Part shown: positions 38,121 to 46,554 of the stretch, in pieces
Numbering within the stretch: position 1 is the first letter of the stretch
Layout: each line of letters opens with the position of its first letter
Assembly (NCBI RefSeq): GCF_023016045.1
Contig: NZ_JALKAP010000002.1
Coordinates: 1-64,000, forward strand
Direction of reading: 5' to 3'
Length of the DNA: 64,000 nucleotides
DNA from: Marinobacter sp. S6332
GTDB lineage: Bacteria > Pseudomonadota > Gammaproteobacteria > Pseudomonadales > Oleiphilaceae
Notes under the pieces: model-generated
Database searches by the model: none
What the model was told of the DNA's origin: nothing
What the model saw: the letters and a program-made list of their open reading frames with translations, nothing else
Made by a program: the position numbers and the translations under genes

Positions 38121-39101
38121 TCAAGAGCCAACCTTCAGCACCACCTTGCCAGTAGCACGCCGCTCAGTGAGCGCACCCAGAGCCTTGGCGTAATCCTCGA
38201 ATTCGTACACTTCACTAATGTTCGGGTCAATTTTGCCTTCAGCATAGAGTTTCATCAGCTCCATCATATTCTGAGCGCTAGCTTCCGGCTCACGCTGGGT
38301 GAAACTGCCCCAAAATACGCCAACAACCGAACAACCCTTCAGCAGTGTCAGATTGGCAGGAATTTTCGGAATGTCGCCAGCAGCAAAGCCGATGATCAAA
38401 TGGCGACCATTCCACGCCATGGCACGCAAAGCCTGCTCTGTGAAGTCACCACCTACGGGATCATAAATTACATCCACTCCTTTACTATTCGTCAGGCGCT
38501 TTACGGCATCCTTTAACGGCTCTTCGGTATAGTTGATCACCTCATCCGCACCAGCCGCCTTGGCAATCTCCAGCTTCTCAGCGGAGCTGGCAGCGGCGAT
38601 CACGCGGGCACCCATGGCTTTTCCCAACTCCACAGTTGCCAAGCCCACTCCACCACTGGCACCCAACACCAGAAGGCTCTCGCCCGGCTGAATATTGGCG
38701 CGCTGTTTAAGGGCGTAGTACGAGGTACCGTATACCATGGTAAACGCAGCGGCCTTTTCATCACTCATGCCTTTCGGTATCGGCAGCAGGTTGTGCTCAG
38801 GTACGATGACTTCTTCTGCAAAGGCGCCGTAGCCGGTCAACCCCGCCACACGGTCACCGATTTTAAAACGGGTTACCTTGTCCCCTACAGCAATAACCTC
38901 ACCAGACAACTCACCACCGGGGGAGAATGGCATGGTCGGCTTAAGCTGGTACTTGCCTTCTATAATCAGAGTATCGGGAAAGTTCAGTCCCGCCGCTTTT
39001 ACGCGGACTTTAACTCCACGACCTTTGGCTTCGGGGCTAGGTACATCCTCAATAACGAGGGATTCGGCTGGACCATATTCTTTGCAGAGAATCGCTTTCA
39101 T
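38121..39101 (-). CDS. Zinc-independent NADPH:quinone oxidoreductase
   Basis: 326-residue medium-chain dehydrogenase/reductase of the quinone oxidoreductase (Qor/zeta-crystallin) branch. Visible are the N-terminal GroES-like domain (GRGVKVRVKAAGLNFPDTLI, FSPGGELSGEVIAVGD), the nucleotide motif LGASGGVGLATVELGKAMGA and GVDVIYDPVGGDF. The zinc-ligand cysteines of alcohol dehydrogenases are absent. It is often found near fatty-acid or terpene catabolism, where it may reduce enones, but no direct link is visible. AAGGAG precedes the ATG. It is convergent with the atu operon, with long hairpin element D downstream. Confidence 0.88.
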   Translation of the reverse strand: MKAILCKEYGPAESLVIEDVPSPEAKGRGVKVRVKAAGLNFPDTLIIEGKYQLKPTMPFSPGGELSGEVIAVGDKVTRFKIGDRVAGLTGYGAFAEEVIVPEHNLLPIPKGMSDEKAAAFTMVYGTSYYALKQRANIQPGESLLVLGASGGVGLATVELGKAMGARVIAAASSAEKLEIAKAAGADEVINYTEEPLKDAVKRLTNSKGVDVIYDPVGGDFTEQALRAMAWNGRHLIIGFAAGDIPKIPANLTLLKGCSVVGVFWGSFTQREPEASAQNMMELMKLYAEGKIDPNISEVYEFEDYAKALGALTERRATGKVVLKVGS

Positions 39102-39325
39102 GGTGGCTCCTTTGATAAAACTCTATTGTTATCGAATCTCGCAAAGCTAAACAGACTCTCTCCATGAAGCAAATAAAGAACCTTTATCCAGATCTATAAA
39201 TACAGCTTATACCCTATTCATCAAATACACGGACCAGCAGATGAATCGGAAGCAGTTTTCAGCTATTCTTCGCGTTCCTGATACAAGCTGTTCAAAAACC
39301 GTTCGCCCTCCTTTCAGGATGCCTC

Positions 39326-39937
39326 ATGCCAGATATTGTTTACTCCCTTGAAATGATAGGAATTATCGCCTTCGCCATATCAGGCATGATGGTTGCCCGC
39401 TCCAAAAACATGGACCCGGTTGGTGTATTTACCATCGGGTTTATTACTGCTCTGGGAGGCGGGACGTTGCGCGACCTCATGATGGATAACCATCCACTTT
39501 ATTGGATCAAACACGAAGAGCAGCCCATTCTAATTCTCGCCATGGCCGTGGTATTCAGCTATTGGAAACACACGGAGCGTATCCGCCCATCATGGATTGT
39601 GTTTCCGGATGCCATAGGGCTTGGTATTTTTTCGATTCTGGGGGCGCAGCTGGCGCTCGATCTGGGCCACTCGTGGTTTATCGCATCGCTACTAGGCGTC
39701 ATGACCGGTACGTTTGGCGGTGCGCTACGAGATACGCTCTGTAACGATGTGCCTTTTATTTTTCGTAAAGATCAAATCTACGCATCGATTTCCTTTGCCG
39801 GCTGCTGGCTTTATTTTCTTTGCCAGTGGGGGCTTGAGAGCGAGACCTTATCGTTAACCATTGGGCTTCTCTTTATCGTTATTGTCCGCATGGCAGCGGT
39901 GCGTTTTGATATACGCTTACAGCGCGACCCCACGTAA
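39326..39937 (+). CDS. UPF0126 / TRIC-type membrane protein
   Basis: 203 residues with two tandem UPF0126 units, each of about three helices. The repeat is visible as GVFTIGFITALGGGTLRDLM and SLLGVMTGTFGGALRDTL, the conserved GGGxxRD motif occurring twice. Prokaryotic homologues resemble trimeric intracellular cation channels, and related YicG/YadS proteins have been implicated in glycine uptake; function here is open. AGGA lies six bases before the start. It stands alone, with a hairpin and terminator after the stop. Confidence 0.85.
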   Translation: MPDIVYSLEMIGIIAFAISGMMVARSKNMDPVGVFTIGFITALGGGTLRDLMMDNHPLYWIKHEEQPILILAMAVVFSYWKHTERIRPSWIVFPDAIGLGIFSILGAQLALDLGHSWFIASLLGVMTGTFGGALRDTLCNDVPFIFRKDQIYASISFAGCWLYFLCQWGLESETLSLTIGLLFIVIVRMAAVRFDIRLQRDPT

Positions 39938-39941
39938 AGCC

Positions 39942-39978
39942 GATGATTAGGGACCCTAACCTTGTGTCCCTAATCATC
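39942..39978. other. Hairpin downstream of the UPF0126 gene
   Basis: GATGATTAGGGAC (39942-39954) and GTCCCTAATCATC (39966-39978) are perfect 13-bp arms around 11 bases, starting 4 bp after the stop. There is no T-run. It probably stabilises the 3' end or acts with the terminator 23 bp further on. Confidence 0.5.
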
Positions 39979-40000
39979 ACTTGGCGGGACAACCCTCAAC

Positions 40001-40020
40001 CGGTAAGATTACCGTTTTTT
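40001..40020 (+). terminator. Rho-independent terminator
   Basis: CGGTAA and TTACCG pair around GA and are followed by six T's. The stem is short but the T-run is clear. It ends the UPF0126 transcript or acts as an attenuator ahead of the purine permease gene. Confidence 0.7.
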
Positions 40021-40110
40021 CACGCTGTATTTATTCGATTACCAACTGTTTTCCGTTCTTAACAGACTCCAAATCCTACATTCAGGCATCCTGAGAGGCA
40101 GACACCCGTC

Positions 40111-41409
40111 ATGCTCGAACGACTGTTCCAACTTCAGGCCCACGGCACCAACGTTCGTAAAGAACTGGTTGCGGGCATCACCACCTTCCTGACCATGGCC
40201 TATATTATTGTGGTCAACCCCAGCATCCTGTCTTCAACAGGCATGGATTTCGGGGCGGTATTTGTTGCTACTTGTCTGGCCGCAACCATCGGCACACTCA
40301 TAATGGGTCTGTGGGCCAACTATCCGATCGCTCTGGCGCCGGGGATGGGGCTAAACGCTTTTTTCTCCTTCACAGTTGTGGGCAGTCTTGGGTACAGCTG
40401 GCAGGTGGCGCTAGGGGCCGTCTTCCTCTCAGGCCTAATCTTCTTCCTGCTGAGTATTTTCAAGATCCGCGAATGGATCATAAACAGCATCCCCATGTCT
40501 TTGCGCTTCGGGATTTCTGCCGGTATCGGCTTCTTCTTGGCGCTTATCGCGCTGAAGAACGCGGGTATCGTGGTCGATCATCCTGCAACATTGGTTGGCT
40601 TAGGTGAACTGAAAACCGCAGAGAGCCTGCTGTTCTTTGGCGGGTTTGTTCTGATTTGCGCCCTGTCTTTCCGCCGCATAACCGGCGCGGTAATGATTGG
40701 TATTATTGCGGTCACAGTGATCGCAATGATGCTGGGCCTAGTAGAGTACAAGGGTTTCGTTTCCGCACCGCCAAGCCTGGCGCCCACGTTCATGCAATTG
40801 GACATTGCCGGTGCGTTGAATGTTGGCATGATCAGTGTTGTGTTCGCATTTTTGTTTGTGGATCTGTTTGATACTTCAGGCACGTTGATTGGTGCTGCCC
40901 AGCGCGGCGGGCTTCTAGATAAAGACGGCAAGCTGCCACGTCTTGGCCGTGCCCTAATGTCTGACTCTGTGGCCACCATGTCTGGCGCCGCCCTCGGTAC
41001 TTCCACCACTACAAGCTACATTGAATCCACTGCAGGCATTTCCGCCGGTGGGCGCACCGGCCTAACCTCTGTCGTTGTTGCCTTGCTGTTTCTCGCTTGC
41101 CTTCTGCTTTCACCCATTGCCAGCATTATCCCAGCCTACGCTACAGCGCCAGCGCTGCTTTACGTTGCTGTGTTGATGGCCAGCGGGCTGAAACTGATAG
41201 ACTGGGACGACATTACTGAAGCCGCGCCAGCAGTAGTAACAGCGCTGATGATGCCCCTCACCTTCTCAATCGCTAACGGTATTGCTCTGGGTTTTATCAC
41301 TTACGCTGTGATCAAAGCTCTAAGCGGGCGCTGGTCAGACCTGAACGCAAGTGTTGTGGTGATCGCCATCGTTTTCATCCTGAAATTCATGTTTTTGGAC
41401 GCAGGTTAA
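40111..41409 (+). CDS. NCS2-family purine permease (AzgA type)
   Basis: 432-residue membrane transporter with 12 or more helices. AzgA-type signatures are RKELVAGITTFLTMAYIIVVNP at the start, NYPIALAPGMGLNAFFSF, FVDLFDTSGTLIGAAQR and GTSTTTSYIESTAGISAGGRTGL. These proton symporters carry adenine, guanine or hypoxanthine. The adenine phosphoribosyltransferase gene follows directly, which favours adenine salvage as the physiological role. A hairpin overlaps its stop codon. Confidence 0.92.
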   Translation: MLERLFQLQAHGTNVRKELVAGITTFLTMAYIIVVNPSILSSTGMDFGAVFVATCLAATIGTLIMGLWANYPIALAPGMGLNAFFSFTVVGSLGYSWQVALGAVFLSGLIFFLLSIFKIREWIINSIPMSLRFGISAGIGFFLALIALKNAGIVVDHPATLVGLGELKTAESLLFFGGFVLICALSFRRITGAVMIGIIAVTVIAMMLGLVEYKGFVSAPPSLAPTFMQLDIAGALNVGMISVVFAFLFVDLFDTSGTLIGAAQRGGLLDKDGKLPRLGRALMSDSVATMSGAALGTSTTTSYIESTAGISAGGRTGLTSVVVALLFLACLLLSPIASIIPAYATAPALLYVAVLMASGLKLIDWDDITEAAPAVVTALMMPLTFSIANGIALGFITYAVIKALSGRWSDLNASVVVIAIVFILKFMFLDAG

Positions 41410-41420
41410 ACTGCGTCCAA
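41395..41420 (+). other. Hairpin over the permease stop codon
   Basis: TTGGACGCAG and CTGCGTCCAA are perfect 10-bp arms around GTTAAA, which contains the stop codon. It lies 19 bp ahead of apt and may tune the permease/apt ratio. Confidence 0.45.
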
Positions 41421-41439
41421 ACTAAGAGCCTGATTTTTT

Positions 41440-41982
41440 ATGGATTACTTCTCTCAAAGCATCAAACAAGCCATCCGCACCGTGCCGGACTGGCCCAAGC
41501 CCGGCGTTGCTTTCCGGGATATCACCACGGTTCTACAGGATAAAACGGCCTTCCGAAAACTGATCGATGCATTCGTGCACCGCTACCACGGCCATAAAAT
41601 TGATGCAGTAGCCGCAGTGGATGCCAGAGGTTTCATCATTGGCTCGGCGCTAGCCTACGAGCTCAACGCATCACTGGTTTTGGTGCGTAAGAAGGGCAAA
41701 CTGCCGTTCGACACACTTGTTGAAGACTATGAGCTGGAGTACGGAACCGCCTCGGTAGAGCTGCACCAAGATGCGTTCAAACCCGGCGATCAGGTGGTGC
41801 TGGTGGACGACTTGATCGCTACCGGCGGCACCATGCTTGCAGCAGCCCGGTTGATTCGCCGCATTGGCGCAGACATTGTGGAAGTGGCTGCAATGATTGA
41901 TCTCCCCGACCTTGGCGGGTCGACCAAGCTGCAGGAAGAGGGGTTAAAGGTCTATACTGTATGTTCGTTTGAGGGCGAATAG
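41440..41982 (+). CDS. apt: Adenine phosphoribosyltransferase
   Basis: Converts adenine and PRPP to AMP in purine salvage; cytoplasmic. 180 residues, the usual size. The N-terminus [20 protein letters not shown], the adenine-site [16 protein letters not shown] and the PRPP loop [20 protein letters not shown] are all present. It lies 30 bp after the purine permease, forming an uptake-and-salvage pair. The ribosome-binding site is weak (GAGCC), so translation may be coupled to the permease. Confidence 0.96.
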   Translation: MDYFSQSIKQAIRTVPDWPKPGVAFRDITTVLQDKTAFRKLIDAFVHRYHGHKIDAVAAVDARGFIIGSALAYELNASLVLVRKKGKLPFDTLVEDYELEYGTASVELHQDAFKPGDQVVLVDDLIATGGTMLAAARLIRRIGADIVEVAAMIDLPDLGGSTKLQEEGLKVYTVCSFEGE

Positions 41983-42051
41983 CAGCCTCGCCCTCCTCGC
42001 GCGCAATCAAGCGCGCGGCTAGGAACACTACCAGAACATCTGGAGGTCGAG

Positions 42052-42714
42052 ATGGATCAGTATCAGCATCATTGGAAAGATGGCACACCGGTGCACCTGC
42101 CTTTGGGCAAGATCGTCTGCGTTGGCCGGAACTACGCGGAGCATGCCAAAGAACTCGACAACCCGGTGCCGACCGAACCTCTGTTGTTTATCAAGCCAGC
42201 CACCTCGGCCGTGCATGTGACCCGGCCTCTAAGCTTTGCTGCCAATCACGCTCAGGTACACTTTGAAACCGAACTGGCTGTGCTGATTGGCAAGCCGCTT
42301 ACCAACGCTTCTGCCAGCGAGGCTCAGGCGGCCATTCTCGGTTACGGATTGGCGCTGGACTTAACCTTGCGGGATCTACAAAGCCAACTAAAAGACAAAG
42401 GGCACCCTTGGGAGCGGGCCAAAGCGTTTGATGGCGCCTGTCCTTTATCCCCGTTTGTAGCTGCCGAACACTTCCGTAATGAGCACATACTCTTCAGCCT
42501 CGATATCGACGAGCAACGCCAACAAAGCGGTGATACTAGGGACATGCTATTCCCGATTATTCCGTTGCTCGCTCATATCAGTAGTCATTTCACACTGTTA
42601 CCGGGAGATGTAGTGCTCACGGGGACACCAAAGGGGGTCGGCCCCCTGCACTCAGGTCAAACTCTAGCGCTGCAGTTGGAGGATCAGTTGTCTGTTTCCA
42701 CCAAAGTGGTTTAA
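42052..42714 (+). CDS. Fumarylacetoacetate hydrolase family protein
   Basis: 220 residues, a single FAH C-terminal-type domain. Family motifs are KIVCVGRNYAEHAKEL, the metal-binding VHFETELAVLIGK (a Glu pair), GYGLALDLTLRDLQ, KAFDGACPLSPFV and VVLTGTPKGVGPL. Small FAHD1/YcgM-type members act as acylpyruvases or oxaloacetate decarboxylases. The specific substrate is not deducible. It has GGAGG before the start and lies 69 bp after apt with no clear functional tie. Confidence 0.88.
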   Translation: MDQYQHHWKDGTPVHLPLGKIVCVGRNYAEHAKELDNPVPTEPLLFIKPATSAVHVTRPLSFAANHAQVHFETELAVLIGKPLTNASASEAQAAILGYGLALDLTLRDLQSQLKDKGHPWERAKAFDGACPLSPFVAAEHFRNEHILFSLDIDEQRQQSGDTRDMLFPIIPLLAHISSHFTLLPGDVVLTGTPKGVGPLHSGQTLALQLEDQLSVSTKVV

Positions 42715-42761
42715 CCTGGACTGACACAATCTTTCTATCTAAAGAGTACGTATAGTCAGGC

Positions 42762-44072
42762 ATGGCAAAAAAACCGGTTACCTCACGCAGTGGTCGTTTC
42801 TTTAAGCTTGCTGGCATGACTGCCTCGGTGGCAGGCCAATACGCTGGTCAAAAAGCTCGCAGCATGTTCAGCAGCGAAAATGACGATGGCGCTCGCAGCG
42901 AAAGCTATACCCGCATGGCCAACCGCATTACCGATACGCTCGGTGAGATGAAAGGTGCGGCCATGAAAGTGGGCCAGATTGCCTCCCAAACTCAGGATTT
43001 CCTGCCCCGGGAGTTCTCTGATGCGCTGCAGAAACTACAGAAAGAAGCGCCGCCCATGCCGTTCGAGGTTATTCTTGAGCAGGTAGAGACGGAACTGGGC
43101 AAACCGGTTGGCGAGCTATTCGAGTACCTGCAAGAAACACCCTATGCCGCAGCCTCCATTGGCCAGGTACATCGCGCTCGGCTACACGACGGTACAGATG
43201 TCATTGTGAAGGTGCAGTATCCCGGTGTGGATGAATCCTGCGATTCCGACCTTAAGCAGTTGCGCCTAGCGTTAAAGCTTGGTGGGCTGCTAAAGATGCC
43301 GAAAGAGTCGGTGGATCAGCTGTTCACGGAGATTCGCGAGCGCCTGAGAGAAGAGTTGGATTATGAGAACGAGGCCCGCAACATCGATTTGTTCCGGGAG
43401 TTTCATAAAAATGATCCATGGGTGGTTATTCCTGCTGTTATCCCCAGCCACTCGACCCGTCATGTGCTGACGCTTGCGCTTGAGGAAGGCGATCATGTGA
43501 GTGAGGTGACGCCGGAACTCTATGATCAGGCTACGATCAATCTGATTGGCCATCGTATGTTTACAACCATGGCGGATCAATTATTCCGTTTTCAGTGCAT
43601 CCATGGCGATCCTCATGCCGGAAACTTTGCGTATCGGCCGGATGGCAGTGTTGTGATGTACGATTTCGGCTGTGTTAAGAAGCTGAAGCCGGAGATTGTT
43701 GAGGCTTATCGTAATGCGGTTACGGCTGCGTTGGCTGAGGATTATAAGGCGCTGGATGCGTATTTGATTGATTTGGGTGCTCGGGTTGGGAGCCAGCCGG
43801 CTATTGATGAGGCCTATTACGCGATGTGGCGGGATATTCTTGTGGTACCGTTTGATTCTGAGCAGCCTTATGATTTTGGTGAGTCGAGTATTCATAAGCA
43901 TGTGGCGGCTAAGACGAGTACGGTGTTTAAATATTTGGATTCGTTTAAGCCTCCGGTTGAAAGTATTTTTATTGATCGGATGATTGCGGGGCACTATTGG
44001 ATGCTGAAGCGGCTGGGAGTTCAGGCTGCCTTTGGGGAGGAGCTTCGTCGTTATTTGGGAGGATCACCCTAG
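42762..44072 (+). CDS. ABC1/AarF (UbiB-like) atypical kinase
   Basis: 436 residues of the ABC1 family, atypical protein kinase-like ATPases linked to ubiquinone biosynthesis. The diagnostic KxGQ motif appears in GAAMKVGQIASQTQDFLP, the Ala-rich nucleotide loop in YAAASIGQVHRARLHDG, then VIVKVQYPG (Lys), EELDYENEARN, a catalytic-loop-like IHGDPHAGNFAYR and metal-binding MYDFGCVKKL. It is shorter than UbiB and lacks C-terminal membrane helices, so it is an additional ABC1 protein, not UbiB itself. From about 43,500 to the end, codons shift strongly to G/T in third positions, unlike the first half. Confidence 0.88.
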   Translation: MAKKPVTSRSGRFFKLAGMTASVAGQYAGQKARSMFSSENDDGARSESYTRMANRITDTLGEMKGAAMKVGQIASQTQDFLPREFSDALQKLQKEAPPMPFEVILEQVETELGKPVGELFEYLQETPYAAASIGQVHRARLHDGTDVIVKVQYPGVDESCDSDLKQLRLALKLGGLLKMPKESVDQLFTEIRERLREELDYENEARNIDLFREFHKNDPWVVIPAVIPSHSTRHVLTLALEEGDHVSEVTPELYDQATINLIGHRMFTTMADQLFRFQCIHGDPHAGNFAYRPDGSVVMYDFGCVKKLKPEIVEAYRNAVTAALAEDYKALDAYLIDLGARVGSQPAIDEAYYAMWRDILVVPFDSEQPYDFGESSIHKHVAAKTSTVFKYLDSFKPPVESIFIDRMIAGHYWMLKRLGVQAAFGEELRRYLGGSP

Positions 44073-44095
44073 CCTCTGGCTTTTGTGATTACGGC

Positions 44096-44198
44096 CTTGG
44101 CGGGGCATGCTTCCCAAAACACGCTGTGAATACTTCCCTGTACGCTTGGCTACGCCATCCATGGCTTCGCACAGTTTTGGGAAGCATGCCCCGCCAAG
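44096..44198 (-). repeat. Long hairpin element E (variable arms, conserved head)
   Basis: Perfect 25-bp arms lie at 44096-44120 and 44174-44198 (CTTGGCGGGGCATGCTTCCC onward). The 53-nt head read on the minus strand has GCCATGGATGGC and a second hairpin of the TACAGGGAAGTA type, as in element A. It lies 23 bp after the ABC1 kinase stop and 65 bp from the end of the convergent sirtuin gene. Confidence 0.92.
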
Positions 44199-44263
44199 AC
44201 CTATCGTACAATTGAGTTCGCTAACCTCTACCCCTCTGCACTTTATAACCTAGCGCTACTTAT

Positions 44264-44947
44264 TTATCTGGCCAAGAAATTCGCTGCCCATTCGGCAACG
44301 CCTTCTCCTGCACCTTTTCTGATAACCCTGGCACGGGAAACGCCAGCGGTTTCGCCGGGATCTATAACGGTAATCGGCACATCTCTCTCCACTTCATGCA
44401 CCAGTCCGGCAGCGGGATAAACCTGTAGCGAAGTGCCGACGATCAGCAGGTCGTCTGCAGTGCGGACTATGTCGGCTGCTGCCTGTAGCATGGGGACTTC
44501 TTCGCCGAACCAGACGATGTGAGGGCGTAGTTGTTGGCCGTGTTCGCAGGTTTCGCCAAGTTCTATGTCGCGGTAGCCGATGTCGTAGATCAATTCCGGG
44601 TTAACCGAGCTTCGGGCTTTGGTGAGTTCGCCGTGTAGGTGGATGACGTTGCTGGAGCCGCCGCGTTCGTGCAGGTCGTCTACGTTTTGGGTGACGATGG
44701 TTACGCGGTGGTGTTGCTCCAGTTCGCCCAGCAATTGGTGGGCGCGGTTTGGCTGAACGGTGGCGAGTTGGCGGCGGCGTTCGTTGTAGAAGCGCAGGAC
44801 TAACTCGCGGTTGCGCGCGAAGGCTTCGGGGGTGGCTACGTCGTATACGCTGTGCTGCTCCCATAGGCCACCGTTGTCGCGGAAGGTGGAGAGGCCGCTT
44901 TCGGCGCTGATTCCAGCGCCGGTGAGTACTACGATATGCCGTTGCAT
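44264..44947 (-). CDS. SIR2-family NAD-dependent protein deacylase
   Basis: 227-residue sirtuin. Motifs are VVLTGAGISAESGLSTFRD (NAD binding), TQNVDDLHERGG, catalytic His in IHLHGEL, and VGTSLQVYPAAGL. The FYNERRR segment gives the Tyr-x-x-Arg pair that marks class III (SIRT5/CobB-like) enzymes able to remove succinyl or malonyl groups. The four zinc-binding cysteines are missing: only one Cys (in GETCEHG) occurs in that region, so it belongs to the zinc-less type. Its ATG overlaps the stop of the upstream dehydrogenase gene by one base, so the two are cotranscribed. Confidence 0.9.
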   Translation of the reverse strand: MQRHIVVLTGAGISAESGLSTFRDNGGLWEQHSVYDVATPEAFARNRELVLRFYNERRRQLATVQPNRAHQLLGELEQHHRVTIVTQNVDDLHERGGSSNVIHLHGELTKARSSVNPELIYDIGYRDIELGETCEHGQQLRPHIVWFGEEVPMLQAAADIVRTADDLLIVGTSLQVYPAAGLVHEVERDVPITVIDPGETAGVSRARVIRKGAGEGVAEWAANFLAR

Positions 44948-46362
44948 CAGTCGAAGATCTTGCCGGGGTTGATGATGCCGTTGGGGTCAAATACTTGTTT
45001 GATCCCTTTCAGGTAAGCAATTTCCGCTTCGCTGCGGGTGTATTGCAAGTAGGGCTTTTTGGTCATGCCTACGCCGTGTTCAGCGGAGACGCTGCCTTGG
45101 TATTTTTCGACGATTTCGAATACCCATTTATTCACCTGCTGGCACTTTTCGAAGAAATCTTCTTTTGCCATGTCTTCAGGCTTGAGGATGTTGAGATGCA
45201 GGTTGCCGTCGCCGATGTGGCCAAACCAGATGATTTCAAAATCCGGGTATTGTTCTGCTACCAGTTCGTCAATTTCCTGCAAGAATCCGGGAACTTTGGA
45301 AACCACAACGGAGATGTCGTTCTTGTAGGGCGTACGGGGTGCGATGGATTCCGAGATGCGCTCGCGCAGTTGCCACAGGTTCTGGGCCTGAGTTTCGCTC
45401 TGGCTGATGACGCCGTCCAGAACCCAGCCGTTTTCCATGCACTGCTCGAACAGGCTCATGGCGTCTTCCATTACTTGATCCGAAGTGGCTTCAAACTCCA
45501 GTAACGCGTAGTAAGGGGCTTCGGTTTCAAACGGCGCAGGTACTTGACCATGAGCCAGTACGTGCCCCATCGCCTGATGCGAGAAGAATTCGTAGGCGGT
45601 CAGGTCGAGACCGCCCTGAAAGGTTTTGAGCACGTCCATGGTGTTGCCAAGGTCGTTGAGCCCAAGCACCAGCACGGTGAGGTTGTCTGGCTGGCGCGAG
45701 AGTTTCATTGTGGCTTCGGTAATAAAGCCCAGCGTGCCCTCGGCGCCAATAAATAGATGGCGTAGGTCGTAACCTGTGTTGTTCTTTTCCAGATCTTTGT
45801 TCAGGTCAAGGATGTCGCCTTTGCCGGTAACCACTTTTAGGCCAGCGACCCAGTCACGACTCATGCCGTAGCGGATTACTTTGATACCGCCCGCGTTGGT
45901 AGAGATATTTCCGCCCAACTGGCTGGAGCCTGCAGACGCGAAATCTACCGGATAGTAAAGGCCATTCTCTTCCGCAAAGTTCTGTAGCTGCTCAGTTACA
46001 ACACCCGCCTGACAGCGCACGAGCCGGTCGCTGGCGCTGAAATCTAGGATCTGATTCATGTTGTCAAAGGCAATAACGACCTCTCCGTTGGCAGCAACAG
46101 CACCAGCGCTCAAGCCGGTACGGCCACCGGAGGGTACCAGTGCCACACGGTTTTCGTTGGCGAATCTCACCAGCGCCTGCACCTGCTCAGTGGTTTTCGG
46201 TAGTACGATGGCTACTGGGTTGGGGGCGTAAATGCGCGTCCAATCTTTGCCGTAGCTTTCAAGATCCGCAGCGTCAGTCAGTACCTTTCCAGGTAAATCG
46301 CCAGGCACATCGCCAGCGGCTACCAGCTCTTTTAGGGAAGCAATGATCTGTTCAGAGTTCAT
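44947..46362 (-). CDS. FAD-linked D-2-hydroxyglutarate dehydrogenase-like oxidase
   Basis: About 471 residues of the FAD-binding type 4 / GlcD family. The PCMH flavin domain carries PNPVAIVLPKTTEQVQALVR, PSGGRTGLSAGAV, SAGSSQLGGNISTNAGG and GAEGTLGFITEATMKL. The C-terminal domain carries FGHIGDGNLHLNI (substrate/metal His) and SAEHGVGMTKKPYL. In Pseudomonas stutzeri this enzyme (D2HGDH) reoxidises D-2-hydroxyglutarate made by SerA and so drives serine synthesis. Here it is divergent from serA, 192 bp apart, the same partnership. The ATG at 46362 (MNSEQIIASL) is preferred over 46500, which would run back toward serA. A D-lactate or glycolate role is less likely given the neighbour. Confidence 0.85.
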   Translation of the reverse strand: MNSEQIIASLKELVAAGDVPGDLPGKVLTDAADLESYGKDWTRIYAPNPVAIVLPKTTEQVQALVRFANENRVALVPSGGRTGLSAGAVAANGEVVIAFDNMNQILDFSASDRLVRCQAGVVTEQLQNFAEENGLYYPVDFASAGSSQLGGNISTNAGGIKVIRYGMSRDWVAGLKVVTGKGDILDLNKDLEKNNTGYDLRHLFIGAEGTLGFITEATMKLSRQPDNLTVLVLGLNDLGNTMDVLKTFQGGLDLTAYEFFSHQAMGHVLAHGQVPAPFETEAPYYALLEFEATSDQVMEDAMSLFEQCMENGWVLDGVISQSETQAQNLWQLRERISESIAPRTPYKNDISVVVSKVPGFLQEIDELVAEQYPDFEIIWFGHIGDGNLHLNILKPEDMAKEDFFEKCQQVNKWVFEIVEKYQGSVSAEHGVGMTKKPYLQYTRSEAEIAYLKGIKQVFDPNGIINPGKIFD

Positions 46363-46554
46363 GAATGCATCAGTCTCGTCGGGTTTGGGCCGGCCATTCA
46401 GGACAAATAGTTTTCGGTTCAGTTGATCCAGACGAACCGGCACGCTGTGAAAAGTTGCTTTTATGGTATCATACCGCCCCTGTTCTGTGAGCCAGCCCAT
46501 AGGATCACTGGCTGCAGGTCATTTCATGCGACGAAAGGTTCGGAAGCAAAGCCC

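Noticed and set aside
42762..44072. Naming the ABC1 kinase ubiB
   Set aside because: It is about 100 residues shorter than UbiB, lacks the C-terminal membrane helices and is not near ubiE/ubiJ.
31967..44198. Reading the five hairpin elements as MITEs or IS remnants
   Set aside because: No target duplications or shared terminal sequences are visible. The arms differ completely between copies, unlike MITE termini. No transposase nearby matches their ends, and the IS at 1-1615 has unrelated termini.
31967..44198. Reading the five hairpin elements as a CRISPR-like array
   Set aside because: Copies are 0.1-6 kb apart, in both orientations, with no regular spacers and no cas genes.
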